Origin: Pseudobdellovibrionaceae bacterium
GTDB taxonomy: Bacteria > Bdellovibrionota > Bdellovibrionia > Bdellovibrionales > UBA1609
DNA length: 64,000 bases
Reading direction: 5' to 3'
Assembly: GCA_020635075.1 (NCBI GenBank)
Contig: JACKAM010000001.1
Location: 1,364,001-1,428,000 of the forward strand
Position 1 is the first letter of the stretch, and each line of letters starts with the position of its first letter. Positions 1 to 8,107 of this stretch are shown here, piece after piece. The notes beneath the pieces are model-generated. The model made no database searches. It saw only the letters and a list, made by a program, of their open reading frames with translations, and was not told the origin of the DNA. Position numbers and translations under genes: made by a program.

Positions 1-644
1 GCACTGATAACTTCGACACGATGAGAGTTGGCTTTGATCTTTCCTGATCCTGTGAACTCCATCTTGTCCAAAGTCACATCAGTGAAATCCGCATCGGCTA
101 ATTGGGTCTTAAGAGCCTTGTTGACGATGCGAAAGGCATACTTGACCTTTTCCACCACTGCTTCCATGGCAAGCTTCTTGCCTTCGGCTGTGTACTCAAC
201 TTCCACGTCCTGACCTGCCTTGAACTCATCCCAGTTGCCCTTTACGAACTTAGCTGGAGCGCTAAATTTGACTGGCAAGTAGAAGTGAACGCCTTCAAGT
301 ACATCGTCCACCAACATATCGGCTGTGACATAGAGCTGACCGCCAACCATGGATAATTTGATCTTGGAATGTCCCTTGATGTCCAGTCCAATCACATCCT
401 CATCCACTTCGCCGTACTTGGTTTGGTTGATTCGCGAAAAAGGACCCTCACCACGGAGCTTAGTGTTGGATTCCTGATAGGAAGAAATGAGATCATACTC
501 ATCAGATGTCACATCTTGCTTTTGATAAACGGATTTGCTCTCCGTCACTTCTTTCGTCAGACTGATTTTGTAAGTGGCCGCCTGGGCTTGAAACACCAGA
601 GCCAATGTTGCAACAGGAACCAATAGTTTAATTAGACCTTTCAT
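1..644 (-). CDS. secreted hypothetical protein, C-terminus outside window
   Basis: An open frame begins with ATG at 644, preceded by a strong GAGGAGGG ribosome site, and runs without a stop off the left edge, so only about 214 residues are visible. Residues 1-22 form a signal peptide (MKGLIKLLVP..., cleavage probably after AQA), so the product is exported. The rest is polar and rich in Lys, Val and Asp, with alternating hydrophobic residues that suggest a beta-rich fold. I recognise no family. It lies downstream of the amylase gene on the same strand, separated by a 26-bp-arm hairpin that may isolate it transcriptionally. Confidence 0.8.
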   Translation of the reverse strand, partial: MKGLIKLLVPVATLALVFQAQAATYKISLTKEVTESKSVYQKQDVTSDEYDLISSYQESNTKLRGEGPFSRINQTKYGEVDEDVIGLDIKGHSKIKLSMVGGQLYVTADMLVDDVLEGVHFYLPVKFSAPAKFVKGNWDEFKAGQDVEVEYTAEGKKLAMEAVVEKVKYAFRIVNKALKTQLADADFTDVTLDKMEFTGSGKIKANSHRVEVIS

Positions 645-800
645 TCACACCCTCCTCACTTAGGTTGTTGATTACCCCTTGGTTTATCAAAGGCCCATAG
701 CGACCACGAGGGCACCCGCCCCGGTTGTCAAATTTTCTCCCGATTGATGCGATTAGAGCTGTAATTCGTTTCGGGCCGGGAAATATGGTGAGTTCGCAAT

Positions 801-855
801 AGGTACCGGTTTTCTTTTTGTATTGCAGAGCAATACAAAAAGAAAACCGGTACCT
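801..855. repeat. perfect 26-bp inverted repeat with 3-nt loop
   Basis: Arms 801-826 and 830-855 are exact reverse complements around the loop AGA. The outer ends are AGGTACCGG and CCGGTACCT. It starts 20 nt past the amylase stop codon. There is no U-tract next to the stem, so it is not a classical intrinsic terminator, although it could still block transcription or protect the mRNA 3' end. It shares the outer GGTACC with the mutS-linked palindrome at 12054-12159. Confidence 0.9.
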
Positions 856-874
856 TTGGGGTGTCACGGTGCGG

Positions 875-2953
875 TTAGTGACTGCAAAGATGCGTGCCCA
901 AGTACGAGTTGTAGGATCCCACATTCTCCTCAGGAACAAAGACCATCGCCGAATTGGCTGGGATTTGCAGAGGACCAAAGTGAAGAGATCCTCTTCCGGT
1001 GGTCCACGCCCCCTCAGCTGAGTTTAAAAGATTCACCCACTTGTGGGCGTCGGAGCTATCACCGACATTCATCTCAGGAAGGCCTTGAGAATGCCAAGAA
1101 GTATTGAGCACCACGAGTGCTTCGTTGCCAAACTCATCTATACGCGAAAACGCGAGAATACCATCTTGCTTGTTGGCTTCCAGCCAACGAAATTGAGTAC
1201 GCCCATAGGAAAGTGCAGCGCAGGACTTGCGAATCCTAAAGAATTTGCGAGCTGAACGATACAGATCATGTCCGCGCCCCAGAAAGGGATCCGACTTCCA
1301 GTCTCCCTGGTGCTGTCCCTGGCTCTTGCCAATATAGGCCAGATCATTAATCTCTTTCACTGTTGAACCCAAGCGAGTCATGCCGCCCATGAACATATCC
1401 TGGCGGAACAACTCGTGGGAGTAACCACCTTTACATTCATCTTGAATGTGATGTTCTGCTTTTCCCGCGTGAATCTTGTCAAAATGGCAGTCACCATTAA
1501 AGCCCTGCTCCTGACCGTAGTAGACAACGGGTGACCCTTGGGCAAAAGCCAAATAGGACATGCCAACAATGGATTTGGCCATAGAAGTCTTATGTTTCGC
1601 TGCAAACCTTGGCCAATCGTGAATCTCCAAAAGAATCCAACTCAAACGATAGTCATTCTGGGCAGCAATGTCGTTGAAGTATTGGCTGCCAAAATAGTCC
1701 TCCACCGCAGAGGGAGGTCTTTCGCCGGCCAATACCGCCCGAGCTGTACCTGAGTGGGCAAAGTCATAGGCCGCATTGAGCCCCGGATACTTGTTTACCG
1801 GCGTCTTGAGATAAACATCTTTCAGATCCCACAGTCTTTGAGTCAAAGTGGCAGGAACATTGCCATGGTCATTGGGATTCTGCGGATTTGAGAACATCTT
1901 CCCTAGGCGCCGGCCAATCCAATCGCTGGGACCGGCCACTTCACCGATGATAAAAAAATTATGTTTCCCAATGCTGTTGGCGTAAGCGCGAATGTGGGTA
2001 TTAAAGTAGGCCACAAAGTCTTCGGTGATGTGCTTGGCGGCATCCATGCGAAAGCCATCCACATCGGCATAGGCAATCCAATATTTGTGGAGGTCTGTGA
2101 AGATCTCCTGGAAATCATGATTGCGGGTATCAAAGTCAAACATGGTGGCCACAAAGTCCCCATAAACGGCGGCTGGCCCCGTCCCCTGCATATCCTCCGT
2201 GCTGTTGGCTCCGCAGCGGTTAAAGAAGTGCTGGGACTTGAGGGGGCCGAAATACCCTTGAGAAAACGCCAACTCCCCTTGGTTAGATGAGCCTCCCGCA
2301 GCGCCACTCCAGTTTTTACCTGCAAGATCTTGAGCGCACTGATGGTGACGGGCGGGGCGACGGTAGGTGGTCTTGGGATCACACATATGATTGACCACCA
2401 CATCAAGAACCACTTTAAGGCCTCTTTTATGGGCCTCTGCCACTAAATGTCTCAGTTCTTCATTGGTGCCAAAACCCGGGTCCACTTGGGTGAAGTCCGT
2501 TGTGCAATAACCGTGGTAGGAACCATTGTGTTTAAACACTGGCGTGAGCCAAAGAGTAGTCACTCCAAGGTCTACAATGTAATCCAATCGTTGAAGGATT
2601 CCCTTTAAGTCGCCACCATGCCGATAGGAAAGAACGTTCCAAAGGTCCGTGCCACCGAGTTCTCTTTTTTGGTGATCTTCAAGGTTCTGATCGTCATTAG
2701 TCAGATCGCCGTTATTAAAGCGATCCACTTGGATTTGATAGATGATCTGCTGGCCCCAAAAGTCGGGAGATCCCTGGCGTTTAAAGCCTGAGCTTTTGAA
2801 CTTCTTCTCCCCCTCTCTCACCAGGTTTTTGGCCCAAGATTTTACGGCCTGGATGCCCTCTTTTTCCGCATCTGGAGGACTTGCAGCCTCGGCCCATGAA
2901 GAAAACCCAAAACACAACCCCAGACAAACGAAGGTTAAGAACCCCTTTAGCAT
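875..2953 (-). CDS. secreted alpha-amylase family (GH13) glycoside hydrolase
   Basis: A 692-residue exported protein predicted to hydrolyse alpha-glucans. The signal peptide is residues 1-24 (cleavage near AEA). The GH13 barrel shows conserved region I (DVVVNHM, about 184-190), region II with nucleophile Asp304 (GFRMDAAKH), region III with acid/base Glu338 (FIIGEVAG), and region IV with the third acid Asp446 (EIHDWPR). Region IV is usually NHD; here Asn is replaced by Ile. ATG 2953 is chosen because AAGGTGG lies just upstream; a GTG three codons earlier is possible. A C-terminal beta domain ends near FVPEEN, followed by a short tail. Exact substrate (starch, glycogen or maltodextrin) cannot be told from sequence. 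Confidence 0.93.
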   Translation of the reverse strand: MLKGFLTFVCLGLCFGFSSWAEAASPPDAEKEGIQAVKSWAKNLVREGEKKFKSSGFKRQGSPDFWGQQIIYQIQVDRFNNGDLTNDDQNLEDHQKRELGGTDLWNVLSYRHGGDLKGILQRLDYIVDLGVTTLWLTPVFKHNGSYHGYCTTDFTQVDPGFGTNEELRHLVAEAHKRGLKVVLDVVVNHMCDPKTTYRRPARHHQCAQDLAGKNWSGAAGGSSNQGELAFSQGYFGPLKSQHFFNRCGANSTEDMQGTGPAAVYGDFVATMFDFDTRNHDFQEIFTDLHKYWIAYADVDGFRMDAAKHITEDFVAYFNTHIRAYANSIGKHNFFIIGEVAGPSDWIGRRLGKMFSNPQNPNDHGNVPATLTQRLWDLKDVYLKTPVNKYPGLNAAYDFAHSGTARAVLAGERPPSAVEDYFGSQYFNDIAAQNDYRLSWILLEIHDWPRFAAKHKTSMAKSIVGMSYLAFAQGSPVVYYGQEQGFNGDCHFDKIHAGKAEHHIQDECKGGYSHELFRQDMFMGGMTRLGSTVKEINDLAYIGKSQGQHQGDWKSDPFLGRGHDLYRSARKFFRIRKSCAALSYGRTQFRWLEANKQDGILAFSRIDEFGNEALVVLNTSWHSQGLPEMNVGDSSDAHKWVNLLNSAEGAWTTGRGSLHFGPLQIPANSAMVFVPEENVGSYNSYLGTHLCSH

Positions 2954-2995
2954 TGCGACCACCTTTTAGAATAATCCTTTGGGTGGGTTCTATGT

Positions 2996-3023
2996 CAGGA
3001 GGTTGGCCGTCACCAACCTCCTG
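2996..3023. promoter_or_regulatory. 11-bp stem hairpin upstream of amylase gene
   Basis: CAGGAGGTTGG (2996-3006) is exactly complementary to CCAACCTCCTG (3013-3023) around a 6-nt loop. It lies 43-70 nt upstream of the amylase start and downstream of the thiol-redox operon. No T-run follows on either strand. It could be a 5' leader structure or a terminator remnant; the role is inferred. Confidence 0.5.
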
Positions 3024-3049
3024 GTGTTCTTGGTAGATTTTCCACCCAA

Positions 3050-3068
3050 TTAGGATTTCAAATCCTAA
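3050..3068. promoter_or_regulatory. palindrome TTAGGATTT-c-AAATCCTAA, candidate operator
   Basis: Nine-base arms flank one central base, about 100 nt upstream of the amylase start codon, inside the only non-coding stretch in front of that gene. The AT-rich symmetric form is what a dimeric repressor site would look like. No regulator gene lies next to it, so function is inference. Confidence 0.35.
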
Positions 3069-3160
3069 ATGGTCTTCAAATCCCTGAAGCCTCTACCAGG
3101 ATCTCAGTCGGCACAGCAGCGGATGGAGGATCATCCTGGTAGTGAGCCCAGATGAGGCGC

Positions 3161-3829
3161 CTATACCAATTCAATCCCACGCAAGAGATAATAAACACCC
3201 GCGCCGAGTAAGAGCAAAGCGCTGAGCTTGTGGACATAGATCATCCACCGACCGGCTTTAGGCAGCTTGCCGACGGAAAGAAGTCCCAATCCCAGGACAA
3301 GAAAGATCATGGACACACCGATGGAGTAAAACAACATTAAGAAAATGCCCGTAGTGAGACTTCCGGACTGGGCAATGGTGGCCAACACACCACCAAGAAT
3401 GGGGCTCGCACAGGGAGAGGCCACCAAAGCTGAAATCGCACCGACAACAACAGCACCCAAAAGGGTGGCCGAGTTTTTGGTTTTAAGTATTGGTAGGTTG
3501 TTAAGCCTTTCTACAATTCCGGGCAGTCGTCCCCTCCAGGAAAAGTAACCAAAGACAAAAAGGAAGGCGGCTGTACCCAGCTGAACCGACTGGTACTCCG
3601 AAGAAAAACCTAAGATCTCACCCAAGGAAACGGCGAGTACACCCAAGGCGGTAAAGGTCAGCACTTGACCGAGAAAAAAGCCCAACACTGTTTTCTTGCG
3701 ATGATCCTGGTGCTGAGCACTTCCCAAGTAACCTACAGTGATAGGTATCATGGGGTAGATACAAGGAGTGAGGCTGGTCAGGAGTCCGGCGCCAAAGACG
3801 CTGGCTGCTTGAACAAGAATGACGTTCAA
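3161..3829 (-). CDS. CcdA/DsbD-type transmembrane thiol transporter
   Basis: A 222-residue polytopic inner-membrane protein expected to carry electrons from cytoplasmic thioredoxin to periplasmic thioredoxin-fold proteins. The two redox cysteines characteristic of the family are present in membrane motifs: Cys23 in SLTPCIYPMIPIT and Cys140 in VASPCASPIL. About six hydrophobic segments are visible and there is no fused thioredoxin domain, so it is CcdA-like rather than full DsbD. The start is TTG at 3829: it overlaps the TTTGA stop of the preceding thioredoxin gene and has GGGGG at ribosome-site distance, while upstream residues in the frame look non-coding. Last gene of the redox operon. Confidence 0.88.
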   Translation of the reverse strand: MNVILVQAASVFGAGLLTSLTPCIYPMIPITVGYLGSAQHQDHRKKTVLGFFLGQVLTFTALGVLAVSLGEILGFSSEYQSVQLGTAAFLFVFGYFSWRGRLPGIVERLNNLPILKTKNSATLLGAVVVGAISALVASPCASPILGGVLATIAQSGSLTTGIFLMLFYSIGVSMIFLVLGLGLLSVGKLPKAGRWMIYVHKLSALLLLGAGVYYLLRGIELV

Positions 3830-4308
3830 AGCTTGCCCCCTGTGGCCTGAGCCAGGGAAGTGCGAATATCCTGAAGGTCTGAGCCCATGGCCTTGCCGAC
3901 AACGGTCCACTTCTCCCCGTCCCTTTTAATGACCACCCAGGCAGGAACGGAGTAGAGCTGCAGCTTTTTGGTGAGCAGTTTTTCCTCGTCCCGCAGAACG
4001 GTAAGAGAGACCTTTTCATCGGTGATAAAGCCTGTGGCCTTATCGGCCCGCCGGTCCATGTTCACCGTCTGCACACTGACCTGGGGAAATTCCTTTTTAA
4101 AGTTGGGGATGTCCCCGCGAAGTTTTTCGCGGCAGTCTGGACACCAGGTTGCCCACAAATATAAAAAGCGAACGTCTTTGCCCTCAGCCGCTTCGGCGTT
4201 GGCAAAGGGCTTAAGACTATCCAGCTCACTATTGGTCAGCTCCGCGGCACTCGCCAATGTGGCGCCAAGTAAGAATAAAGACACGATGAAGGATTTTAGT
4301 ACAACCAT
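3826..4308 (-). CDS. periplasmic thioredoxin-fold protein
   Basis: A 160-residue exported thioredoxin-like protein. The signal peptide is residues 1-22 (ASA), the active site WCPDC has Cys56 and Cys59, and the cis-Pro loop is VPAW at Pro123. The spacing fits the TlpA/DsbE group, which reduce periplasmic disulfides. It overlaps the upstream lipoprotein gene by 13 nt and the downstream CcdA-like gene by 4 nt, so translation is probably coupled, and CcdA-like protein is its likely electron donor (inference). Confidence 0.9.
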   Translation of the reverse strand: MVVLKSFIVSLFLLGATLASAAELTNSELDSLKPFANAEAAEGKDVRFLYLWATWCPDCREKLRGDIPNFKKEFPQVSVQTVNMDRRADKATGFITDEKVSLTVLRDEEKLLTKKLQLYSVPAWVVIKRDGEKWTVVGKAMGSDLQDIRTSLAQATGGKL

Positions 4309-4826
4309 GTTCCAGTCTCCTTTTGCAAACCTTCAGGGGTGCTGGCCCCGACAAACTTCACCAGACTCTTGTTGTCTGGGTGATAGGCCAAAGTGCAGGG
4401 GGTTTTGCCCTCAGGGCAATACTGACGAAACAAGGAGTCCCCGGGATCGAGCCCCACTTGCCATGTTACCTCAAACATCTCACGCCAAAACACAGCGTCT
4501 TCTTCAATAGCTCCTACCAAAATGGTGTAGAGCTTCACATTGGTCGGGAGGGAGCCTTTGTCTTTAAACAGAGCAACGAGTACTTCGGTCTCTTCAGCAC
4601 AGGTCAGACAGGTGTCAGAAGCAAAAATCAACACCACCGGCTGGGTTTCAGCCTCCAAATCCACCTTTTGTCCACCGATGAGGGTAAACACACCCTTCAA
4701 GATATCGCCTTTGACTTTCTCCACGGGTTTGGTCGGCGGCAATTGGGCGACCGGAATGGAGCGCCCACAAGCAAAGGAGGCAATTAAGATCAATGAGACA
4801 CACAGAGCAGAGATTAAATTTCCCAT
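4296..4826 (-). CDS. thioredoxin-fold lipoprotein
   Basis: A 176-residue putative lipoprotein with lipobox IASFAC (Cys20). The mature part has a thioredoxin-like beta strand (VVLIFASD) followed by TCLTC (Cys73 and Cys76), the position of a redox CxxC, although the residues between are not those of classical thioredoxins. A further Cys pair lies in the region QYCPEGKTPC. It overlaps the preceding beta-barrel-like gene by 13 nt and the next thioredoxin gene by 13 nt. It probably acts with them in a periplasmic thiol relay; substrate unknown. Confidence 0.8.
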   Translation of the reverse strand: MGNLISALCVSLILIASFACGRSIPVAQLPPTKPVEKVKGDILKGVFTLIGGQKVDLEAETQPVVLIFASDTCLTCAEETEVLVALFKDKGSLPTNVKLYTILVGAIEEDAVFWREMFEVTWQVGLDPGDSLFRQYCPEGKTPCTLAYHPDNKSLVKFVGASTPEGLQKETGTWLY

Positions 4827-5857
4827 GTGGCCCCTCCGCTCAGCTGCGAAGCCTTAAGTTTGGTATTGGTCTCCTGGAGATTACCCTGCAAAAACAAGGA
4901 CAGTCGGGCCTTGCGGTATTCCACCTGTAAATCAATCTTGTCCGTCCCCACTGTTTGTTTGGGAACCGAGCCCCTTTTGCTTTCCCGCTCGATGGCAGTT
5001 CCCACTAAGGCTCGAATAATCAGATTATAAGTGGGCTCAATCGCCACACCGATGTCAAACTCATCCAAATCAAAATAGCCACGGGAGTCTTTGAGCTGGT
5101 CACTACGACTCTCACGGATGGCCTCGGCACCAGCATGAAGAGCCCAAGTATCGCCCATGGCATAGGCCAGCCGATAGCCAGCTCCCAAGTGACGAGGGCG
5201 ATCTTCGGGCCGCTCACCGCCCATCAGGGTCAGCTGGGACTTCCACCGCTCACTGTGAATTTGATCGTAGGTCAAACGAGTGATCGCCGGCCTCAACTGA
5301 GTGGCCCGAGCCTTGGTGGCAAAACTCTCGGGATCAATATAAAAACTGGCCGGTTGATCCTGGATGGCCCGCACGTGGGAGAGGCTCAGCTGGGACCCCC
5401 ACCTTGGCATTTGGTAGATGACCTTCAGGGAGCCCTGGCGCTGACTCAAGGGGCTTTGGCTCAGGGTCTGGCGGATTTCTGAATTAACCGTCCAAGGGCC
5501 TTTGACATAGTCGACTCCGAAACTCGCCATTTGCTCTTCACCGTCAAAACGGTCACCAAGGCTTGTGATGGAACCATTGCGCTCCATCAAACTATAATCG
5601 CCCAAGTCCCGAGACAGATGAATCGCTGAAAGATTCAAGCGCAAGCCCTGCTTCATCAATCCGCTTGAAGCCTTGATGGAGGTCTGTTGCCCTCCGCTAG
5701 CCTGGGCGTTTTCCAACAGGTTCAGGTGGGTCGCCCCGGTCTGGGAGAAACTGCTAACCACCATGCCAACACTGGGAGCTTCTCCCCAAGACGGGATACT
5801 CACTACGAACACCGTGGTCAAAAAAAGAAGGAGGCCTAGTGGGCGCAAGTTCCGCAT
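4814..5857 (-). CDS. exported beta-barrel-like protein, DUF3570-like by context
   Basis: A 347-residue protein with a signal peptide (cleavage near SWGEA, about residue 26). The mature part consists of alternating polar and hydrophobic stretches and ends in a short aromatic strand, GGATWEI, as in outer-membrane beta-barrels. In other Gram-negatives, DUF3570 barrel proteins sit next to a DUF4266 mini-lipoprotein and a TlpA-like thioredoxin, as here, but sequence similarity to DUF3570 could not be checked and the protein is rather short. It overlaps the mini-lipoprotein gene upstream by 22 nt and the thioredoxin lipoprotein downstream by 13 nt. Confidence 0.65.
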   Translation of the reverse strand: MRNLRPLGLLLFLTTVFVVSIPSWGEAPSVGMVVSSFSQTGATHLNLLENAQASGGQQTSIKASSGLMKQGLRLNLSAIHLSRDLGDYSLMERNGSITSLGDRFDGEEQMASFGVDYVKGPWTVNSEIRQTLSQSPLSQRQGSLKVIYQMPRWGSQLSLSHVRAIQDQPASFYIDPESFATKARATQLRPAITRLTYDQIHSERWKSQLTLMGGERPEDRPRHLGAGYRLAYAMGDTWALHAGAEAIRESRSDQLKDSRGYFDLDEFDIGVAIEPTYNLIIRALVGTAIERESKRGSVPKQTVGTDKIDLQVEYRKARLSLFLQGNLQETNTKLKASQLSGGATWEI

Positions 5858-6036
5858 CCGGAGCCTCCTGAAGACTGAGTGAAGGATCTTAGGCCGGTGT
5901 GTTGAGGCACCGACCTTAAATCAGACTGCTTATCCACATCCATCATGGGCGCATTCAAGAGACTTAAATCCGTCCCCTGCATGGAGGCGCAACCTCCTAA
6001 GACCACGAAAAATAAAGCAGCCCAAAGCTTCTGCAT
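5836..6036 (-). CDS. CxxC-tailed mini-lipoprotein, DUF4266-like
   Basis: A 66-residue lipoprotein with lipobox VLGGC (Cys16). The mature form is only about 50 residues and ends GGSGCGTCAH, with Cys61 and Cys64 in a CxxC beside glycines. DUF4266 proteins have the same design: tiny lipoproteins ending in a Gly-rich stretch with Cys. It starts 2 nt after the TlpA-like gene stop and overlaps the next gene by 22 nt, so it is firmly in the operon. The tail is the obvious candidate substrate or metal site for the surrounding thiol proteins (inference). Confidence 0.75.
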   Translation of the reverse strand: MQKLWAALFFVVLGGCASMQGTDLSLLNAPMMDVDKQSDLRSVPQHTGLRSFTQSSGGSGCGTCAH

Positions 6037-6038
6037 GA

Positions 6039-6548
6039 TTAGTTGCCGTTAAAAAGTTGGCGGAGTTCATCCAACTGTTCAGGAGATGGTACACCAATAA
6101 TTTTCACCACGATCTGGCTGTTACCATCGACAACAAACAAAGTGGGAGTGTAGCGAATCTTATAAGCGCGTGCGGCCTCACGGCTGTTGTCGAGAGCCAC
6201 ATCGTAATGGATCAGTGCCTTTTTCTCGGTGATGTAGTCTCTGACTTTTTGTGGATCACGATCAAGGCCCACCTGACGGAAAGTCACCTTTCCAGCAAAT
6301 TCTGTGGCCAGAGCCGAAAATATCGGCAGACTCTCATGACAAGCAGGACAAGTGGTGGAGAAAAACTCCAGGACCTTATAGTCGGTCGTTGTTCCGGCTT
6401 CCCTGGCAATAATGTCATTGGGGGCTTCCATGCCAGTCGCCGAAATCTGAGTGAGAACCACACTAGGGGCTGCTTCTCCCACCTCAAGAGCTGAAGCGGT
6501 CAAAGGGGCCACAACGAGTAACAGGCACATTGCCAGAAACTGACGCAT
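6039..6548 (-). CDS. TlpA-like periplasmic thiol-disulfide protein
   Basis: A 169-residue exported thioredoxin-fold protein. The signal peptide is residues 1-20 (ASA); the active site is STTCPAC with Cys67 and Cys70; the cis-Pro segment is YTPTLFVVDG. The EVGEAAPSVVL start of the mature chain is the usual opening of AhpC/TSA-like and TlpA-like domains. It is the first gene of the six-gene redox operon; the promoter should be in the 306-nt gap shared with the divergent lipoprotein gene at 6855. Expected to reduce disulfides of exported partners. Confidence 0.88.
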   Translation of the reverse strand: MRQFLAMCLLLVVAPLTASALEVGEAAPSVVLTQISATGMEAPNDIIAREAGTTTDYKVLEFFSTTCPACHESLPIFSALATEFAGKVTFRQVGLDRDPQKVRDYITEKKALIHYDVALDNSREAARAYKIRYTPTLFVVDGNSQIVVKIIGVPSPEQLDELRQLFNGN

Positions 6549-6854
6549 AAAGAGTCTCCTTGTTGGGGGCTAATTTTCTGGAGAAACCATACTCGATAAT
6601 CACCCCTGTTAGGTATCAAGTTTCGCCACTTATCGCAAAGCAGCAAGGCGCCCGCCTGCACCAGATGAGCAAGCCTTGTCGATCAAATTGACAATATGCC
6701 AAATATCTTTCCACTGCGCCCACTCAGTTGTCGAACGGGATGTTCCGATACAGAAGAGTCCCTTGTAACCAGATCCCCGCTTTCCCACTGGGAACAGGGA
6801 TTGCACAAATACAATTCCGGAAGACAAATTACCTTATGGAAGAGAGGTAAGTAT
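6549..6854. other. 306-nt divergent intergenic region
   Basis: Lies between the divergent redox operon and the plus-strand lipoprotein gene, so it should hold promoters in both directions. A TTGACA hexamer is present at 6688-6693, but no well-spaced -10 partner was convincing. No gene or strong palindrome seen. Confidence 0.5.
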
Positions 6855-8096
6855 ATGCCCCGTCATTCATTTCTTCACCAATTTGAAAGCTTGATCCTCG
6901 CAATAGCTCTGTCGACCTTGTTGATCTCTTGTGGTGATTCCTTTCGCGCCGATTCGATTGATGGAGCAAATGAACTCCAATCATCTGAATCGCAGCCATC
7001 TGAGGGTGGCAAGGAAGCAGATCCCCAGAATCACCAACATTCGGGACAAAGCCAGAATCAGATCAACAGCACCGGAGTGGTCCCATCTGCGGTATTCGCG
7101 GAGCCCAGCGCCCAATACTCCCCGAGCATTATGGTGGATCAATGGGATCACAACAAAGTGAAGCTTTGGTACTGTGACTACCAGCTCGGTGGAGGGACAG
7201 ACTGGGATCAGGTCTCAACCCGACAGGCTTCCTCTTTGTCCCAGATTGGATGGACTCCCAAAACCAGAGCCCTGTCCAACCGTCAACTTGATTCAGGACA
7301 AAATGGATACAGCTATGACGAGGGCAAATATATATGTGACCCATCGGTGATCCGTGGGTACTGGAATTTCTCCTTTCAAGATCCCCAGGGGCGCCTTCAG
7401 CAAGGTCCCTTTGGCTACGCTCTCTACTACACCAATAATGAGCGATCTGTGGAGAATAGGCTCGGGGCGATGAACGTGGTTCGGGTGGCATTTTCAAAAG
7501 ATGGATTTAACTGGCACAAATGTTCCGACTGCGGCCCCCGGCGCAATGGCCGCATCATTGAACCCGAAGGGAGCTTTACGCCCGGGCGTGAGGAATATGG
7601 CGTGGGCACCCAGGTGGCTATGTCAACCGATGCCGGATCTGGCGTTCGTATGGTGTTTTTTGAAGTGACCAATACCGGTGTTTATCGCCATTGGGTCCGC
7701 CACTCAAAGGATGGAGTTAACTTTGGATCTCGCGTCTTACTCAACAGCAAGGGCCTCGATCAAGTCTCACTCCCCTACCCCGCCATTGCCATTGCCCCTG
7801 GACATGACGGCTATTACTACCTGGCAAAGGTGAGCAATCAGTACCAAACCATCTCCATTTTTCGCATTCCCCATGCTGGTCTGACCAACTCCAAGTACAC
7901 TTGGCAAAAGGTCGCTCAGACTTCATCAGTTGTGGGCTATCATATGCAGACGGAGCCAGGCTTTTTGACCGACTCCTATGGTGCTCTGGTCGACCGTAGC
8001 CCCAAAACCTTATTCTTCGCCTGCAGCACCCAAAAGCCTCAGTCCATTCAGGGTAATCCGGCACTGACCTGGGACATGTGCAAGGCAGAGTTTTAG
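6855..8096 (+). CDS. lipoprotein, possible beta-propeller glycosidase-like fold
   Basis: A 413-residue putative lipoprotein with lipobox LLISC (Cys26), followed by a low-complexity Ser/Glu/Gln linker to about residue 80. The globular part contains repeated motifs such as YSPSIMVD, KLWYCDY and VRVAFSKDGFNWHKC that recall the bladed repeats of GH43/GH32-type or sialidase-like propellers (pattern recognition only). Several Cys (WYCDY, KCSDCG, FACS) may form disulfides. ATG 6855 follows GAGAGGTAAG and gives a good signal peptide; an upstream in-frame start lacks one. It converges with the thioesterase gene 11 nt away. Confidence 0.75.
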   Translation: MPRHSFLHQFESLILAIALSTLLISCGDSFRADSIDGANELQSSESQPSEGGKEADPQNHQHSGQSQNQINSTGVVPSAVFAEPSAQYSPSIMVDQWDHNKVKLWYCDYQLGGGTDWDQVSTRQASSLSQIGWTPKTRALSNRQLDSGQNGYSYDEGKYICDPSVIRGYWNFSFQDPQGRLQQGPFGYALYYTNNERSVENRLGAMNVVRVAFSKDGFNWHKCSDCGPRRNGRIIEPEGSFTPGREEYGVGTQVAMSTDAGSGVRMVFFEVTNTGVYRHWVRHSKDGVNFGSRVLLNSKGLDQVSLPYPAIAIAPGHDGYYYLAKVSNQYQTISIFRIPHAGLTNSKYTWQKVAQTSSVVGYHMQTEPGFLTDSYGALVDRSPKTLFFACSTQKPQSIQGNPALTWDMCKAEF

Positions 8097-8107
8097 AGTT
8101 AGGCAGC

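Noticed and set aside
628..978. 116-codon minus-strand ORF through the 801-855 hairpin
   Set aside because: It overlaps the ends of both flanking genes and translates the palindrome; no ribosome site.
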